DNA of 60,000 nucleotides from Owenia fusiformis (GCA_903813345.2 CAIIXF020000012.1:19477520-19537519), one strand, 5' to 3'. Numbered from the stretch's first letter, positions 32,021 through 45,813 are shown. Made by a program: numbers and translations. The notes: generated by a model from the sequence alone, not told the origin.

Positions 32021-33560
32021 ATGATGACAAGAACTCATATACACAGCACCATAGAAGACAAGATCAAGGCATCAATTCATCTATCCAGTATTTATATATA
32101 GAAGATGTGGATGATGACAAGAACTCATATGCAAAGTACCACAGAGGACAAGATGAAGGCAGCAATTCATCTATCCAGTATTTATAAATAGAAGATGTGG
32201 ATGATGACAAGAACTCATATACACAGCACCATAGAGGACAAGATGAAGGCATCAATTCATCTATCCAGTATTTATAAATAGAAGATGTGGATGATGACAA
32301 GAACTCATATACACAGCACCATAGAGGACAAGATGAAGGCATCAATTCATCTATCCAGTATTTATAAATAGAAGATGTGGATGATGACAAGAACTCATAT
32401 ACACAGTACCACAGAGGACAAGATGAAGGCATCAATTCATCTATCCAGTATTTATATATAGAAGATGTGGATGATGACAAGAACTCATATACACAGTACC
32501 ACAGAGGACAAGATGAAGGCATCAATTCATCTATCCAGTATTTATATATAGAAGATGTGGATGATAACAAGAACTCATATGCACAGTACCATAGAGGACA
32601 AGATGAAGGCAGCAATTCATCTATCCAGTATTTATATATAGAATATGTGGATGATGACAATAACTCATATGTACAGCACTATAGAGAACACAATAGCGAG
32701 GATATCAATGCATAGTTACACCATAACTATATACTTGAATGATAAAGGCAGCAATACAAAGATGCGGATAATAACAACATATACTATGTACATCACCATA
32801 GAGAATATAATGGTGAGGACATCAATTCATAGGTGCATGATGATTATATACTTAAATTATTAAGGCAGCAAGTGATCTATTCAGTATTAATATATAGAAG
32901 TTGTATACAACAGCTTATATATGCAGCTCTATAGTGAACACAATGGCGATGATATAAATTCATATTTACATCATAACTATGTACTTGAAGGATTAAGGCA
33001 ACAAGTCATCTATTCAGTGTTCATATAGAGAAGATATTGATGATGACAATCCATGTGCACATAAAAATATTTCGAGAACCATTGGTCACGCCAGGTCATA
33101 TTTTGTTACAAGTATATAGTTGGAAGATTAAGCAGCATCTATTCGGGCTTCATATATAGAGTTTGAAGCTGAGAACAATGCATATGCAAAGAATCTTATT
33201 GAAAGAACTAGGAGCAAATCAGCTCATTATTACATAATAATCATATTCTAGGAAGATAAATACACCAATTCATCTACTGTATTCAGTATGATTATATACA
33301 AGATGTAGAGATTATGACAACAACGCATGTGCAAAGAATCGTAGAGAAGACAATGGGGAAGACTAGGTCATATTTACATTATAACTTGGATATATACTTG
33401 GAAGATGAAGACGACAATTCATCTATTCATTATTAATATATAGAAGATGTAGATGATGATAACAACTCATCTTTATATAAACAAAGAGAAGACAATGGCG
33501 AGAACAACTCATGTTTACATGTTAAAACTATATTGAATATTCTTGGTATGTTCAGCATTA
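32019..33560 (+). repeat. 90-bp minisatellite downstream of the Helentron, decaying rightwards
   Basis: gaagatgtggatgatgacaa occurs at 32101, 32191, 32281, 32371, 32461 and 32551, an exact 90-bp period. Progressively diverged copies continue to about 33560. Because 90 is a multiple of 3, long open frames appear on both strands (a 30-residue repeat DDDKNSYTQYHRGQDEG... on +). Some plus-strand units contain stops (tataaatag), so I do not call a gene. Confidence 0.9.
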
Positions 33561-33585
33561 ATATTGTGTTCGTGTATATATTTTA

Positions 33586-36500
33586 TTATATACTTGTCTT
33601 AAATTTTCGTATGATTATATTTATGATTTCATGATATCCATAGTAGATAGGACTGACATATACCTCTATTGGTAAGTCATGGAATCCTTTGCTATACACA
33701 TTATCTAAGCATGTAGCCTTCTCAGTAGTAAATGTTTTTACATGTTGTATATAACCAATTGATAACATAAAATCAAGTATTTTCTTATTTTCTTTGAACA
33801 GGTCTTCATTAAAATCTCCCATGAAAATTATATTTTGAAAATGTTTGCTGATTGATGAATGTATTATTTGAATTTCATTCAAACATTGTTTAATTGAAAA
33901 ACTTGGTGGACGATAAATGGTTACAAATGCACATTTGTTGTCATTTTCTGTATATGTTGTTATTATATGATCAATAGTACAGCTATCAATAGTGTGAAAT
34001 GTTTCTATTCCTTTTAATGTTATTTTCATGTAAGTACAAACTCCACCAGAACGATCTTTTTCATACGAGAATCCAGGTTCAAGTTCATATTGTGATTGTC
34101 TTATCTTTATATTAGGCAAATTAAAGTTCTCAAGTTTAAGTGCATCTGATGTACATTCGCGACGCAACCAAGTTTCTACAAAACATATAAAATCATTTTT
34201 TAATAAATCTACATTATGCCTAATGTCCTCAATATTGCACAGTAACCCCTCTGTGTTATGGAATGCAATGGATAAGTCATTTTCATTTGTGCATGGATAT
34301 AGAGGATATTCCAAATTTGGCATTTTGTTGATATTCTCCAACATTTTACTGTCACAGTATATTTTATCTTGATCATAATCCAAAATATATAATCCTTCGG
34401 ATGACACCACACGACTCAATCCAACATATGCCATTCCAGGAGCAAAAATTCTTTTCATAGAAATGCAAATCTGCTTGAAAGTCCCCCCTTGTGTTTTGTG
34501 AATTGTAACAGCCCAACTTAAAACTAATGGCAATTGATATCTAATGTGAGCATTTGAAACTTCGTCTTCAAAAATTTCTATGAAACATACATTACGATTA
34601 ACAGGATGCTGTTTGCTGTTACGAATTGTTTTTCCAACCTTAGGATTATGAAATTGAACCCAAACCCCTATAGGTGTATTTGATTTCTGTTCACAAACAA
34701 CTTCATAAACTTTGCCAAAGGCACCATTGACAAGTCCATCTGCAGTTGAAATATTTCTCACAAGAAGTACCTCTGCTCCTTCACAAATATGTATTACTTT
34801 TGGCAAACAACGAGCTTTTACATGGTCTATTTTTATCGTATCATCCTGTGTCCATTCATTTGATGTATGATCTCTTATCATATCTATTGCTTTAAATTCA
34901 TGTACTTTAGCGTTCGTGCATTCAACTAATTTTTGTAACCGTTCCTCATTGTAAGTATAAACTTCTGCATTACTGGGATATGCCCTTAAAACATCATCAG
35001 GTATTTTCTTCTTTGCAATGTTACTTAAAATCATATCATCCTCGTTTGACAACTTCTCATTTTTCTTTTTTATTCTCAATCTGTTAAGTAGCCTAGCAAA
35101 ATTTTGATCGTCCTTTTGTCTCATAATCTCTGTAAGCTCAATTTTTCTAAATCCATCCCATGGATTCCAATTTGCTGGTGTATCTGACGCAAGAGATTGT
35201 TGAGCAACAGGTGGTAATTGAGCAAAGTCTCCAAATGTAAGAACAGAAGTATCCCCAAATAATGTGTGATCATTTTTAATTTGTGTTAAACGTCCATGAA
35301 TATATATCATTAGTAGAATAGGAACCATGGATATTTCATCTATTATAAGACATGATATTTTCTCCAACTTTTCACGTAATTTTGCCAGTGGTCTATCTTT
35401 TAGTCCTGCATAGGGGATTTTCAATTTTGATTTTTTAGTTAAACTAAATGAACTATGTATTGTGTTGCCATTTATATTAAATGCACTGGTACCTGTTGGT
35501 GCTGTGAGTAAAGTATTTAAAGAATCTGGGTTTATATTGTGCTTTCGAAATATTCTGTTTAATTCATAATTTAAACATTTTATTAAATGGCTTTTGCCTA
35601 CACCTGCACTTCCGCTTATGTATATGTTTAAAGCTGGTGGTCTTTTATTTAGTGCTTTTTGTATGCACCACTGTCTTACAAGATAAAATATTATTTTTTG
35701 TTTTGAATTCATGCTTCGCAACAAAGGAAGTATTTCAGCAGTTGTCATCGTGTCTTTTCTTAATTCTGTCAAACAGGTTGCCTTCTCATTTTTATTCTTA
35801 ATAAAACCATCAATGTCTGGTATGTCACCATCATGCACATCAGGAGCTTCAATCTGTCCTCTTTCAAGTAAACTTTCATGTCTTTCTTTCTCTTCCTGTG
35901 GAAATAATTCTGCCCAAGCATCCTCAATATCTAAATTTTGTTCAAATGTATCAATTGCCTTTTCTACAGATGTTCCATGCATATCATATAATAATTTGTT
36001 GGAGTGAATAATATCAGAAACATTCTTTATTTGCCCATTTTGTTTTATTTTGCCACTTTCATAGAATGATAAATATGTCTGAAATTGTTTAGGTTTGAGT
36101 TCCAATTTGTGTCTATGAGGAAGAAATAACTGCAACATAGAATAATAGTATTCCTCTTTGTTTTTTTCTTTGTTAAATTTTGGATATCTGATTATACTTC
36201 GTTTACTCTTAGTCCTTTTTTGTATGAAGCCCAATCCATGTTGCAGTTCGATCAATTTCGATGGCTCAGTTTCAACATCATTGTTCTCTTCCACGTCACT
36301 TTCGACCCTTTTTTTGTTACTATATTTTATGATGTACTGTGATGCGAAATCTGCGAGAGACATATTATCAAAAGGTTTTTGAGCTGGTCTTGCGTAATAT
36401 CGGTCTATAAGTGATGTTGCCCAGATATTTGTATCATTTGCTTTTCTTTTTTTCAGAACCGATATAGGTAGGGACATTTTTATTGGGTTGGAACCAAGAG

Positions 36501-39500
36501 GTACAAAAGTGCAAACTCTCGAACAAGCTTTTAATTTTAAATTTGTAGCCCTATAAATGGCTTCCTGGATGCTTACTGATCTATGTTTGAAATATCTATA
36601 TCCAATATGTTTCATTGCTAATGAAGCGGGCATTTCATTTTCTATTGCTTCTTCAGAAGCATCTAACAGATGTTTTGCCATTTCACGCTCCTCCTTGGAA
36701 ATATAAGAAGCAATGTAAACAATGCACTGATAAATATCAGTAATATATTGGATATCCATATTTGCTTTCCAGAGAAGCAATAATTTTTTGTTGTAGTTAT
36801 TCACCCACTGTTCTTTCATAGTTCTTCTCAAAATAACTCCATTTTTCTTTGCTACTACTTGCACAGCTGTTTCGTAAAGATCTTGATCGACATGATGGTT
36901 AGAACTGACTGAAACTTGTTCCAAAACATCTTTAAAAGTGGCATTGGTGTTTAAATTATTTTCTACACATTCCTTCACTTTTTGTAAAATTTCAACAGCC
37001 TCTTTGTGTGACAAGTGTATAATGTCTGTGTCATCCTTCATGCAGTTAAATGTTTTAGATGATGGCTGTCTTGGAAATCCAAATCTACATTTTTTCTTAT
37101 TTTTCTGACAACTTTTTGAATGAGATTTAGAATGAGATTGTTTTCCACAAACTAATTTATAGAGTTCTGGTTCCTCTTCGGGTTGAGGCAAAGAACACGA
37201 AATGTGTTGATCTACAAAATCATTAACTTCTTTTGAGCTTGATTTATTGAATGAAGGTGCATTTTTTATCCAAAATAAGCAATGTACATGAGGACTACCC
37301 CTCATTTGGAACTCGATTCTATAAAAAAAATCGATGACTTCACCAATTGGATTGGAAGGTGATAAAATGACATCTTTTAAAAATGAATTCCACCTTTGGT
37401 CAAATAAACGTGCGCATGTTGTTGGGTTCTGTCTCAATAATTCATATTTTTCTGATGAACTTAAATCATCAATATTTCTTTCATCATTATTTTGAATTAA
37501 TATGTCATTGAGAAACCCCCATCCGATTTCATCTGCTGAAAATGTACAAAAAAATGTAGCAGCTCCCAACTGCCTTATCATAGCAAACAAATCGTTTTGG
37601 GTTTTTTGCCAATAAGGCGGTGTCCCCCTAACTGGTTTAAGATATTGATAACCAGTGTGAGCTCTGCATGTAGCTTTAGATTTGTCTCTATTAATGAGAT
37701 CAGTGGCAGTTATATGTTTGCCACCTGGAGTTTTTGAAGTATTTTTGTTCAGAGCAATCTGAACCTTGCTCAAAATATTAGAAAGTTCTGAATAATATTG
37801 AGCGTAAAATATATATTGAGGATTCTGGGAAAATCTTAAATCTGCTGAAAATAACCTGTTACCAAAATATTTTGAAGGAGAGATTTTGTTTTCCCTTTCC
37901 TCATCCAATGTGTTCTTCCCATTTGGAAATAATGTTGGAAAAGACATTGCCTCATTTCCATGTTCTTGCAAAATCCTCAAAGGTTTGTTGTGTTGTCCAG
38001 GTGCCACAGTAAAAATGTTATCAGAATGATGATCCATTATCTCTTGTGCAATGTCAAGAGGTTGTAATGAGGAATCAAATGGAATCTCCATAAAATTATC
38101 AGCATCATCAACATTTGGCAATCTTTCATGGTCTAAAAATATTTTACTTTGCACGTTCTTTGGGCTTTTATTTTTAAAAGTGTGTACATTGATTACAACT
38201 TCATTTATCTTTTTGAAATGATCATCAGTTTGCCTCATAATTTCCTTATCAAGGTAATGTTTATCCACTAATACATATGAGTTATTAATATTCATCAAGT
38301 CTTTCTCAAAATTGTTTGATTGATTGATGATATTCCCAACTTCATCATTTTTTATTAAATGTCTTATGCTTGGATCCTTTATTTCAATATCCACAATTGG
38401 TGTGTCATTATAAAAAGGATTATGTAATTTCAGATATTCCAAACCTCGTTTGACTTTAGCAACTGATATAAAATGGTTCTGGAAATGACCTTTGTATTTA
38501 AGAGATCTCTTTAGTTTAACCTGTATAATTTCATCTTCGTAAAGGGGACGTGGTAAAGATGTGACAGTATCTGTCGAGTTATTTGCGACACTTATTACAG
38601 GTCCTTGAAATCCAAATTGTCCTCCTTTAGGCAGTTGTAAAATCTTTGAAAATGGAATCCTCATCGATAACAAGTGATTCTCCAAAGTATTTATATCACT
38701 CAGTTCTATTGGAGTATCAACAGGAACCATTTTATTACAATGGGCTGTTACAGGCATCTCTCCCTTTCTAAGTTTTAATGAACAGGTGTGACATAACCAT
38801 AAACTAGCTCTAGGTGAATTACATAAATTACAATCATGTTTACACTGAAACGTTTTTTTGTGTAAGTATTTTTCAGATATGCATTTTATTGCATTCAATT
38901 TGATATGTATGTCTTTTTTCTCATATAGCTGTCTATTACATTTAACAACTTGTTTCTTAAACAAAAGTCTATAACATACACAACAAGTGTATTTCAGACC
39001 CCCTTCAATAACTTCTTGAAAATTATTCTGTACATTTTCAAAGTCTGATAAAAAATCCTTTTTCTCTACACATTTATTTTTGTACTTTGATAACTTATGT
39101 TGTCTTATCTCTAACAAGCCATATTTTGTATTAGAATATTGTTTTTGTTTTTGTTTAAATTCGTCATCATCTTTATATCGTGCGTGTATGTAAGATTTTT
39201 GTTTTTGTTTAAATTTGTCATCATCTTTATATCTTGCATGTATGTACGTTTTTTGTTCTTCTCTAAATTCATCATTATGCCTGTATTGCCCATGAATATA
39301 TTTTTTCTTTTTGTCACGATATTCATCATCAGTTTTATATTTTTGTCTCTGTTTTAATCTTTGTCTCAATCGTCTTTTTTCAATTTTAGAAATTTTCTTG
39401 TTTTTAATTATATCTTCAATTACATTATCATCATATAGATGTGAAAATGATTGATTGTTAGTATTGCAACAGTTAGTTATATTCAATTGATGTATATCAA

Positions 39501-42500
39501 AAGAAATATTACATATTTGAGCAAAGTCATCACCTGTTTTCAACACTATTTCCTTGTCAATATAATATTTATCTATATATACAAATGGACTCTTTGACTG
39601 AATACATGCTTTCTCTGTTTTTCTTCTTTTGTTGCTACTTGACCTATTCTCTGTTGTTTCTGTTGACTGTTTTCTTTTTATTGATGTGTGTTGAATGTTG
39701 TCATTTTGTTTATGAGTGTATTGACCACTTGAAAGTTGTTTGTCATTATGTGATTCATTAGTTTGTGGTGATGCAGGTTTTACATCATTTTTTTTAATTG
39801 ATTGTTGGATATGTTTCTGTTCAAAGGTAATTCCTTCTACTGTACAATAGTGTTTAAGAGAACTTGTTTCATCTCTAAATGCAATATTGGGAAGTAAAGA
39901 TGATATAGTTGCCCATATATAAGTTATGATTTGTGCAATGGAGTTGGATATTATACATATAGCTGACCCAGACTCCTCATATTCAGCAGATCTATTTCTT
40001 GAATGGGGGTCAAATAAAATGTATTTTGTTTCGTTTTCTAACGAACGTCTGAATACACATGTTGTGTTTGATGCATATGTAATTAAACATTTGTCATGCT
40101 GTTCCAATGCTTTATGAACACATTCATTTAGTGTCTGTTCATCTGGGTATGACCAGTCTTCAAGCACACCTTGATATTGGTCATACCTGTAACTGTAGGA
40201 GTTCTTATTCAAGGTCAAAGTATTTGGAATGTCATGAATTGATAAATAGCCTGTGTCTGTTCTATGTTTCTTAATTATGTCCACATACAAATAATTCCCA
40301 TCAAATAAAGTGTCATTTATAAAATTCGAATCAATATTCAAATTTTCATTATGATCACATTTGATTAAGAATATCAAACTATTTGCGAAGCACTGACGTC
40401 CTTGAAAGTTTTCATCAAATATATCACTTGCCTGAGAAAAATCTCCTTTGATAACTTCACAATAAGGAACAATGGGTTCACTCTGTTTAACAGTTGTTGT
40501 TGATGTTGTTTCAATATTTTGATGTGTGTATTTCCTAATAGAAAGTATTACATCATAATGAATTTGGGTCGAATGGTCAAGATAAATTCGTAACGAGGAT
40601 TTGGAAAAATCTTGCATGCCAAATGCAACCCATTTGCCATCACCTTCATAGGTAAATATTTGCAATTTAAGCAAATGACAAAAAGCTAAAATCTCTTTAT
40701 CAGTGCCCCATATTCCCAGATTATTTACTTCAGAATTAATAATGTAGTTTTGAAGATCAGTTTTTGTGATTCCAGACTTTCTCTGAATAAATTCCTGGCA
40801 TTTGGGTTGATGTAAGTGATCAAAGATAAGCTGTCTAATTTTTTGATGGTTATTTTCAGTATTGCTTATACAATAAGACAAAGATCTAAATAAACAGTTT
40901 CCATCACCAGTTATACTGTTTGTATTTGAAGGGCATGAAGCATTGATATCTATATTTGAAGGAAAGCGTGGACATTTTTTAACGGTATACGGCAAACCTA
41001 AGGTTTTGCAAATTTTTTTTCTCTGGCCAATTGTAAATGGTTGAAATTTCCCTAACAATGGAGGGGACAGAATAGTTTGAACATATACATCTTCATTCTC
41101 AGTGGCATGAGATTCACTAGATTGTGTTGTCATTTTCTTTTCATGATCAATATGTTTTTTATCTTTGCCAATGTATCCCCCCTTTTGTGTATATAAGGAT
41201 GGAGTGGAACTTGTCTGTTTCAAATTGTCAATAAAGTTATGATGGTGCGATTCTTCTATATTATGACTTTCTGTGCAGTTTGCAAATGTTGATATATTTT
41301 TTTGATTCAAATATTTTATTCGTTTTTCATATTTTCTTTCTGCCAATGATCTTTTAGATCTTTTAATCAATGGAGAGTAATTCTCATTTTCTATTTCTGA
41401 TGGTGGATTATATATATGAATATTGATTGGGGGTACACGGGGATGGAATGAAGAATCAATAACATTGTCTACATCTGGTGTTTTTCGTCTCAAATATTTT
41501 AATCTTTTTTCACGTTTTCTATCTGCCAATGATTGATAATGTCTAGTCAATGGGTAGCTCTTCTCTTGTTCTTTTTCTGATGGTAGACTATATATATGTT
41601 TATCGATGGGGGGCACACGCACATTTGAAGGAAAATCAACAACAGAATTTACATCTGGTGTAGTTTGATGCCTATTAGAAAAAAACATTCTTGTAAAATT
41701 GTTGTTGATCTTGCTCACGTTTACTCCTGTTTTGTCCTTCTTTGAAGACCATTTCATTTGTTTCTTTTTTTTAGATTTTTCTTTCAAATGTTTGGCTTTC
41801 AAAAAACCCCTAATCCCATTTTTATAAAATTTTATATACCGTTTAGATTGGTTTAGTTTGCCAAAATCATGATACTGGGGCAGTGATTCACTGGAATTGC
41901 AATGCATTTGGTTCAAGTTGGTATCTTTTTCATTCTTATGATGCTGTCTGGTATTTTTAACTTTATTCATATTTTTGGCAATTTTGAATGATTGTTTGGA
42001 AATTTCTAATATATTTGCTGCTAATTCCCTAGGTCGTTTTCTATTGATTACACATAAAGATTCAATAGGAGTCAGGACAAAAAAATCGTCATTGGGTAAA
42101 GGTTCTTGTCTAGATTTATTAATTCGATCACTATTTCTAACATAAAGATTTCTATGCGTGCTATATGCAATGCTGTCTAAAAGATCTTTGTTTTTAAATA
42201 GAGGAGTGTTTGAAGGAACTGGACAAGGAGCGGAACTAGCAGCTAAAGAAGAAGCTGAAGAAGTAGCTGAACTAGCAGCTGAACAAGGAGCTGGACAAGG
42301 AGCGGAACTAGCAGCCGAATAATGAGCTGGGCAAGGAGCGGAACTAGCAGCTGAACAAGGACCTGGACAAGAAGCGGAACTAGCAGCTGAACAAGGAGCT
42401 GGACAAGGAGCAGAACTAACAGCTGAACAAGGAGCTGGACAAGGAGCGAAACTAGCAGCTGAACACGGAGCTGAAGAAGTAGCGGAACTAGCAGCTGAAC

Positions 42501-44375
42501 AAGGAGCTGGACAAGGAGCGGAACTATCAGCTGAAGAATGAGCTGAGCAAGGAGCGTAACTAGCAGCTGAATAATGAGCTGGACAAGGAGCGAAACTACC
42601 AGCTGAACAAAGACCTGGATAAGAAGCGGAACTGGCAGCTGAACAAGGAGCTGTACAAGGAGCGAAACTAGCAGCTGAACAAGGAGCTGAACAAGAAGCG
42701 GAACTAGCAGCTGAGCAAGGAGCTGGACAAGAAGCACAACTAGCAGCTGGAGAATGAGATAGACAAGGAGCGGAACTAGCAACTGAATAAGGAGCTCGAC
42801 AAGGAGCAGTTTTAACAGCTGAAGAATGAGCTAGACAAGGAGCGGAACTAGAAGCTGAACAAGGAGCGGAACTAGCAACTGCAGCAGGGAAATCCTTGGC
42901 CTTTGACCTTTTTCTTCTTGGTTTTGTTTTTTCCTGAAAAATAAAATAATTTAACATTTTTGATAAACCTGGCACCTCATATAAGATAATTAAAGATACA
43001 TTCCCACAAAAGACCATGAAAGGTATGGCATGTGATATTAGATAGTCATATCTATGACCATGGTCATATCTATGACATGATTATGTTTTAACTTTGATGC
43101 TTTCATTAAAAAATATGTTTTTATTTTAGTCAAATTCTCAAAATACAGAAGAATTTTAACTTGACACCCTCTCTCCGACACTTTTTATAATAATGGTGAC
43201 AATTAAATAAAAAATGTTCCAATTTTTGGCCCACTCTGTAATTATCATGTGGATCTGACAATGCATCTCATATTGAAAAAAGTTAGCACGGCGATCGCAC
43301 TGAAATGCGATCATTGGAATCACAAATATGGCTTAGATATATGAAGACATAGGATGACCACACATAGCTTAAAACAATGAACCTTGTGTATACATTTTTA
43401 GTTAAAAACATGGTGAACAGTGGTCGATTTACTTACCAAATGATCATGTATCTACCAACAACCCATTAAAAAACAAGTTCATCAAGTTTTAACATAAGTG
43501 CTAAAACTGACCAACATCTAGATTTCAATTTAAGACAGACGCAAATCATTGAGAAATTGAAACTAATTTGAAACTGAATCCAATTTATCATTGAAGTACA
43601 CCATCAATGATTTATCTACTAGAAGGCTGGAAATATGTATGTAAGCCTCGGTATCATTGATAACCCTTAATACTTAATACACTTACCTAAAGAAAAATGA
43701 ACATTGAAAATTTTGCAACTTGGCTATAGATGCTATATGGAGGCAAGAGGATTGATTTAACATTTTACTTATGGCTACATTCTGACTTTCAACAGTCGAT
43801 ACTGTAAAGATAAATACAAAATATGAGTGAAAAAAATCTCCTGATATTAATCTCTAATTTTCATCTCAAATATGAACATAAGTTTTATATTATATATCTG
43901 TTACGACTACTCACAGGACAGGAAAAACTCATACCAATATTAACGATTATATATGTGGAATATGTAGCATGTGTCCTATTATAACTATGGAGCACTTTAT
44001 TTTGAAATGCCCCCGATAGATATCGTTAAGAAGCTTTGAAAATATAACGACTATTTTATTTATGAAATTATAAAAATCGTATGACAATTAGTAAAATTAA
44101 AAAAAATCATGTAATACAGTGCTTAAAATTTAAGAAGTGGGGAGATATAAGCACTTTTATTTAAATCGGAGAATATATGATGATTTACCTACCTGTAATA
44201 AAAAAATGTAATGGTCATTGTCTTTAACAATGCCCATTAAAATTTGTATTACAACTGAGCAATTAGTAGTGCCTGAAATAAGAAGTTGTAAATGAAAATG
44301 TACCTGTTTCAGCGAAATTCTTCTCCTCATTAACCCCTCACGTTTTGACAAACATCTAGGTCTTCTAGTCGCCAT
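33586..44375 (-). mobile_element. Autonomous Helentron (Helitron-superfamily rolling-circle transposon)
   Basis: This minimal span covers the coding exons of an apparently intact element. True termini were not identified; the minisatellites at 31.5-33.56 kb and the sequence up to ~44.4 kb may belong to it. Rep plus Pif1-like helicase plus C-terminal endonuclease is the Helentron architecture. Confidence 0.9.
33586..44375 (-). CDS. Helentron polyprotein: OTU, second Cys protease, Rep, Pif1-like helicase, endonuclease
   Basis: Exon 42933-33586 (stop at 33586) is one uninterrupted frame. An upstream exon 44375-44304 (MATRRPRCLSKREGL..ISLKQ) joins in phase 0 through a clean donor and the ttttcag acceptor, giving ~3139 residues. 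An in-frame unspliced start at 43017 is possible but reads through the acceptor. Order (approximate residues): Ala/Ser/Cys/Pro repeats (40-270); OTU protease with TGDGNCLFRSLS (~700); a second putative cysteine protease with GRQCFANSL (~870) and LFDPHSRN (~1000), resembling peptidase C76-type deubiquitinases; basic 20-residue repeats (~1215-1290); Cys-rich zinc-binding segment (~1335-1410); Helitron-like N domain (~1720); Rep motifs GSPHVHCLFW (~1910) and IASYISKEE (~2100); helicase Walker A GSAGVGKS (~2470), Walker B LIIDEIS (~2555), DFAQLPP, HKTQGGTF; endonuclease/exonuclease/phosphatase fold with ETWL and MGDFNEDL (~2920-3139). It would catalyse rolling-circle transposition. All key motifs look intact, so recent activity is plausible. 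Confidence 0.92.
42230..42900 (-). repeat. 36-39-bp minisatellite inside the Helentron ORF
   Basis: Imperfect repeats of the gcagctgaacaaggagctggacaaggagcggaacta type (plus strand) encode SSAPCPAPCSAA-like units in the protein. The length is kept in frame. The other minus-strand frame is also open (LLVQLLVPLL repeats) as a consequence of the periodicity. Confidence 0.9.
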
Positions 44376-44461
44376 AATCTGATACTGCTGATACTGCTGC
44401 TAGACTGCTATATGCGCTAACACACTGAATATCTAGAATAGAAATTGTATGTGCAATTATA

Positions 44462-45530
44462 CAGGACGTTCAATAAGTATTGTTAATTTTGCTATAACGT
44501 TTTTTGTCTTGCTTTTTCCTTATGAAACGTTCACAACATGGGGAACATATATCCGACCTCATTCTACCAAAATCTCATGATAATCAACTAAGTTTTGACA
44601 AAGTTATGGTAACTATGGTAACCATCATCATGGGTATGCGGGGCAAAGTTCTGACATCACATTCTGACTTCACTTTTGGACAACATTTTGAGTGTTGAAA
44701 GCAGTATCACATATAGTACTAATATTACTCTTTGGATATGCAGTAGTTAAAAATAATCCATTCCCAAGTCCTAATCGATCTTCACTTCATAGATCCATAG
44801 CCAGGAAGGGTTTATTGGGTCCAAGCCCCCACCCTCACCCCTATCTTTTTGAGCAATGTTCAAATGATTTTGGGTCAAAGTTGTGTAATATGAGCCCCTC
44901 TGTTATTTTTTGAAAAGTCAACCTCCTTGGCAGAATCTAGTTACGAGCCTAACTTCATGAGGATCTCAAAGTACAGGTAAGCACCCTGAGCATCAATGCA
45001 TAGTTGCAGCCTGGCGACCCACTCATGGTAAACATTCTTAACGCTATCCTTGAAGTGTGTGGCTAGGGAGTGGTTCACTACAGCTTGTAATAAAATCACC
45101 TGGTTTAGTAGTCTCAGACTACAGGCATCAGCTGATCATGATTCTGGTGGGTTATTCATCTCATATGTACTATATACATATTGTGATATCATAGCTTATA
45201 CTATGATGTCATAGCTTTTTGGTATTTTACACATAATACAAACTAACAACATCAACATTTGTTTGTTCATCAAAAATTGTTTATCTGATGTGTAACAATA
45301 ATTCATCCCATAAACCCTTAAATTTCCCCAGCGCACCTATGACAATAGTTACCATAGTAACCATAACCAGTAACCATAATAACTAGACAACAGCAATATT
45401 AAGTTAGGTGTCAAGAAATTCTGATATAATAAGGTCAGATATATGTTCCTCAAGTTGTGAAAGTTTCATGAAGAACAAAGCAAGAGAACAAAAGTTATAG
45501 CAAAATTAGCAATACTTATTGAACGCCCTG
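44462..45530. mobile_element. ~1.07-kb mariner-like non-autonomous element, TA-flanked
   Basis: The left end caggacgttcaataagtatt continues past gctataac with ~100 bp of inverted match at the right, which ends aatacttattgaacgccctg. TA dinucleotides flank both ends (44460-44461 and 45531-45532). The interior has an embedded fragment like the 13572 MITE but no transposase. Confidence 0.85.
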
Positions 45531-45753
45531 TATATGACATAAATTAACACTCTGGAATTCTTTTGACTAAGGGCCATGACTGTGTAGTATCGCAAGTGAT
45601 TTCGGATACCCATTGCATATTTTTGGTCACTTGTATTTCCCGACCGTACATTGATTGCCATACATAAAACTAACTTGGCACAGCGCTAATTTCTTTGGTA
45701 TAATTATGAATTATAATATTTAATATGTTTAAGTGAAATGGTTAAAAACTTAC

Positions 45754-45813
45754 CCTGAATTCTGCTGTCTTTCGCTGTCTTTCGCTGTCTTCACTGTATT
45801 CACTGGAGCATCA
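45754..45813 (-). other. Isolated exon-like segment
   Basis: On the minus strand, tatttcag precedes a 60-bp stretch (tgatgctccagtgaatacag, then repeats of aagacagcga) that ends at ggtaagt. It has good acceptor and donor sites and is open in one frame (DAPVNTVKTAKDSERQQNSG). No partner exon is identifiable; it could be an upstream exon of the Helentron or of RFC5, or chance. Confidence 0.3.

Noticed and set aside
32064-32660. 198-residue minus-strand open frame
   Set aside because: It is a by-product of the 90-bp minisatellite, whose period is a multiple of three; there is no start context, splice site or known domain.
42243-42782. 179-residue Leu/Val/Gln-rich minus-strand frame
   Set aside because: It is the alternative frame of the Cys/Ala-coding minisatellite inside the Helentron ORF.
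44157-44303. Read-through of the Helentron first exon into 44157
   Set aside because: The donor gtacat after CAG and the phase-0 acceptor at 42933 give a better joined product; an intermediate exon near 44190-44270 would contain an in-frame TAA.
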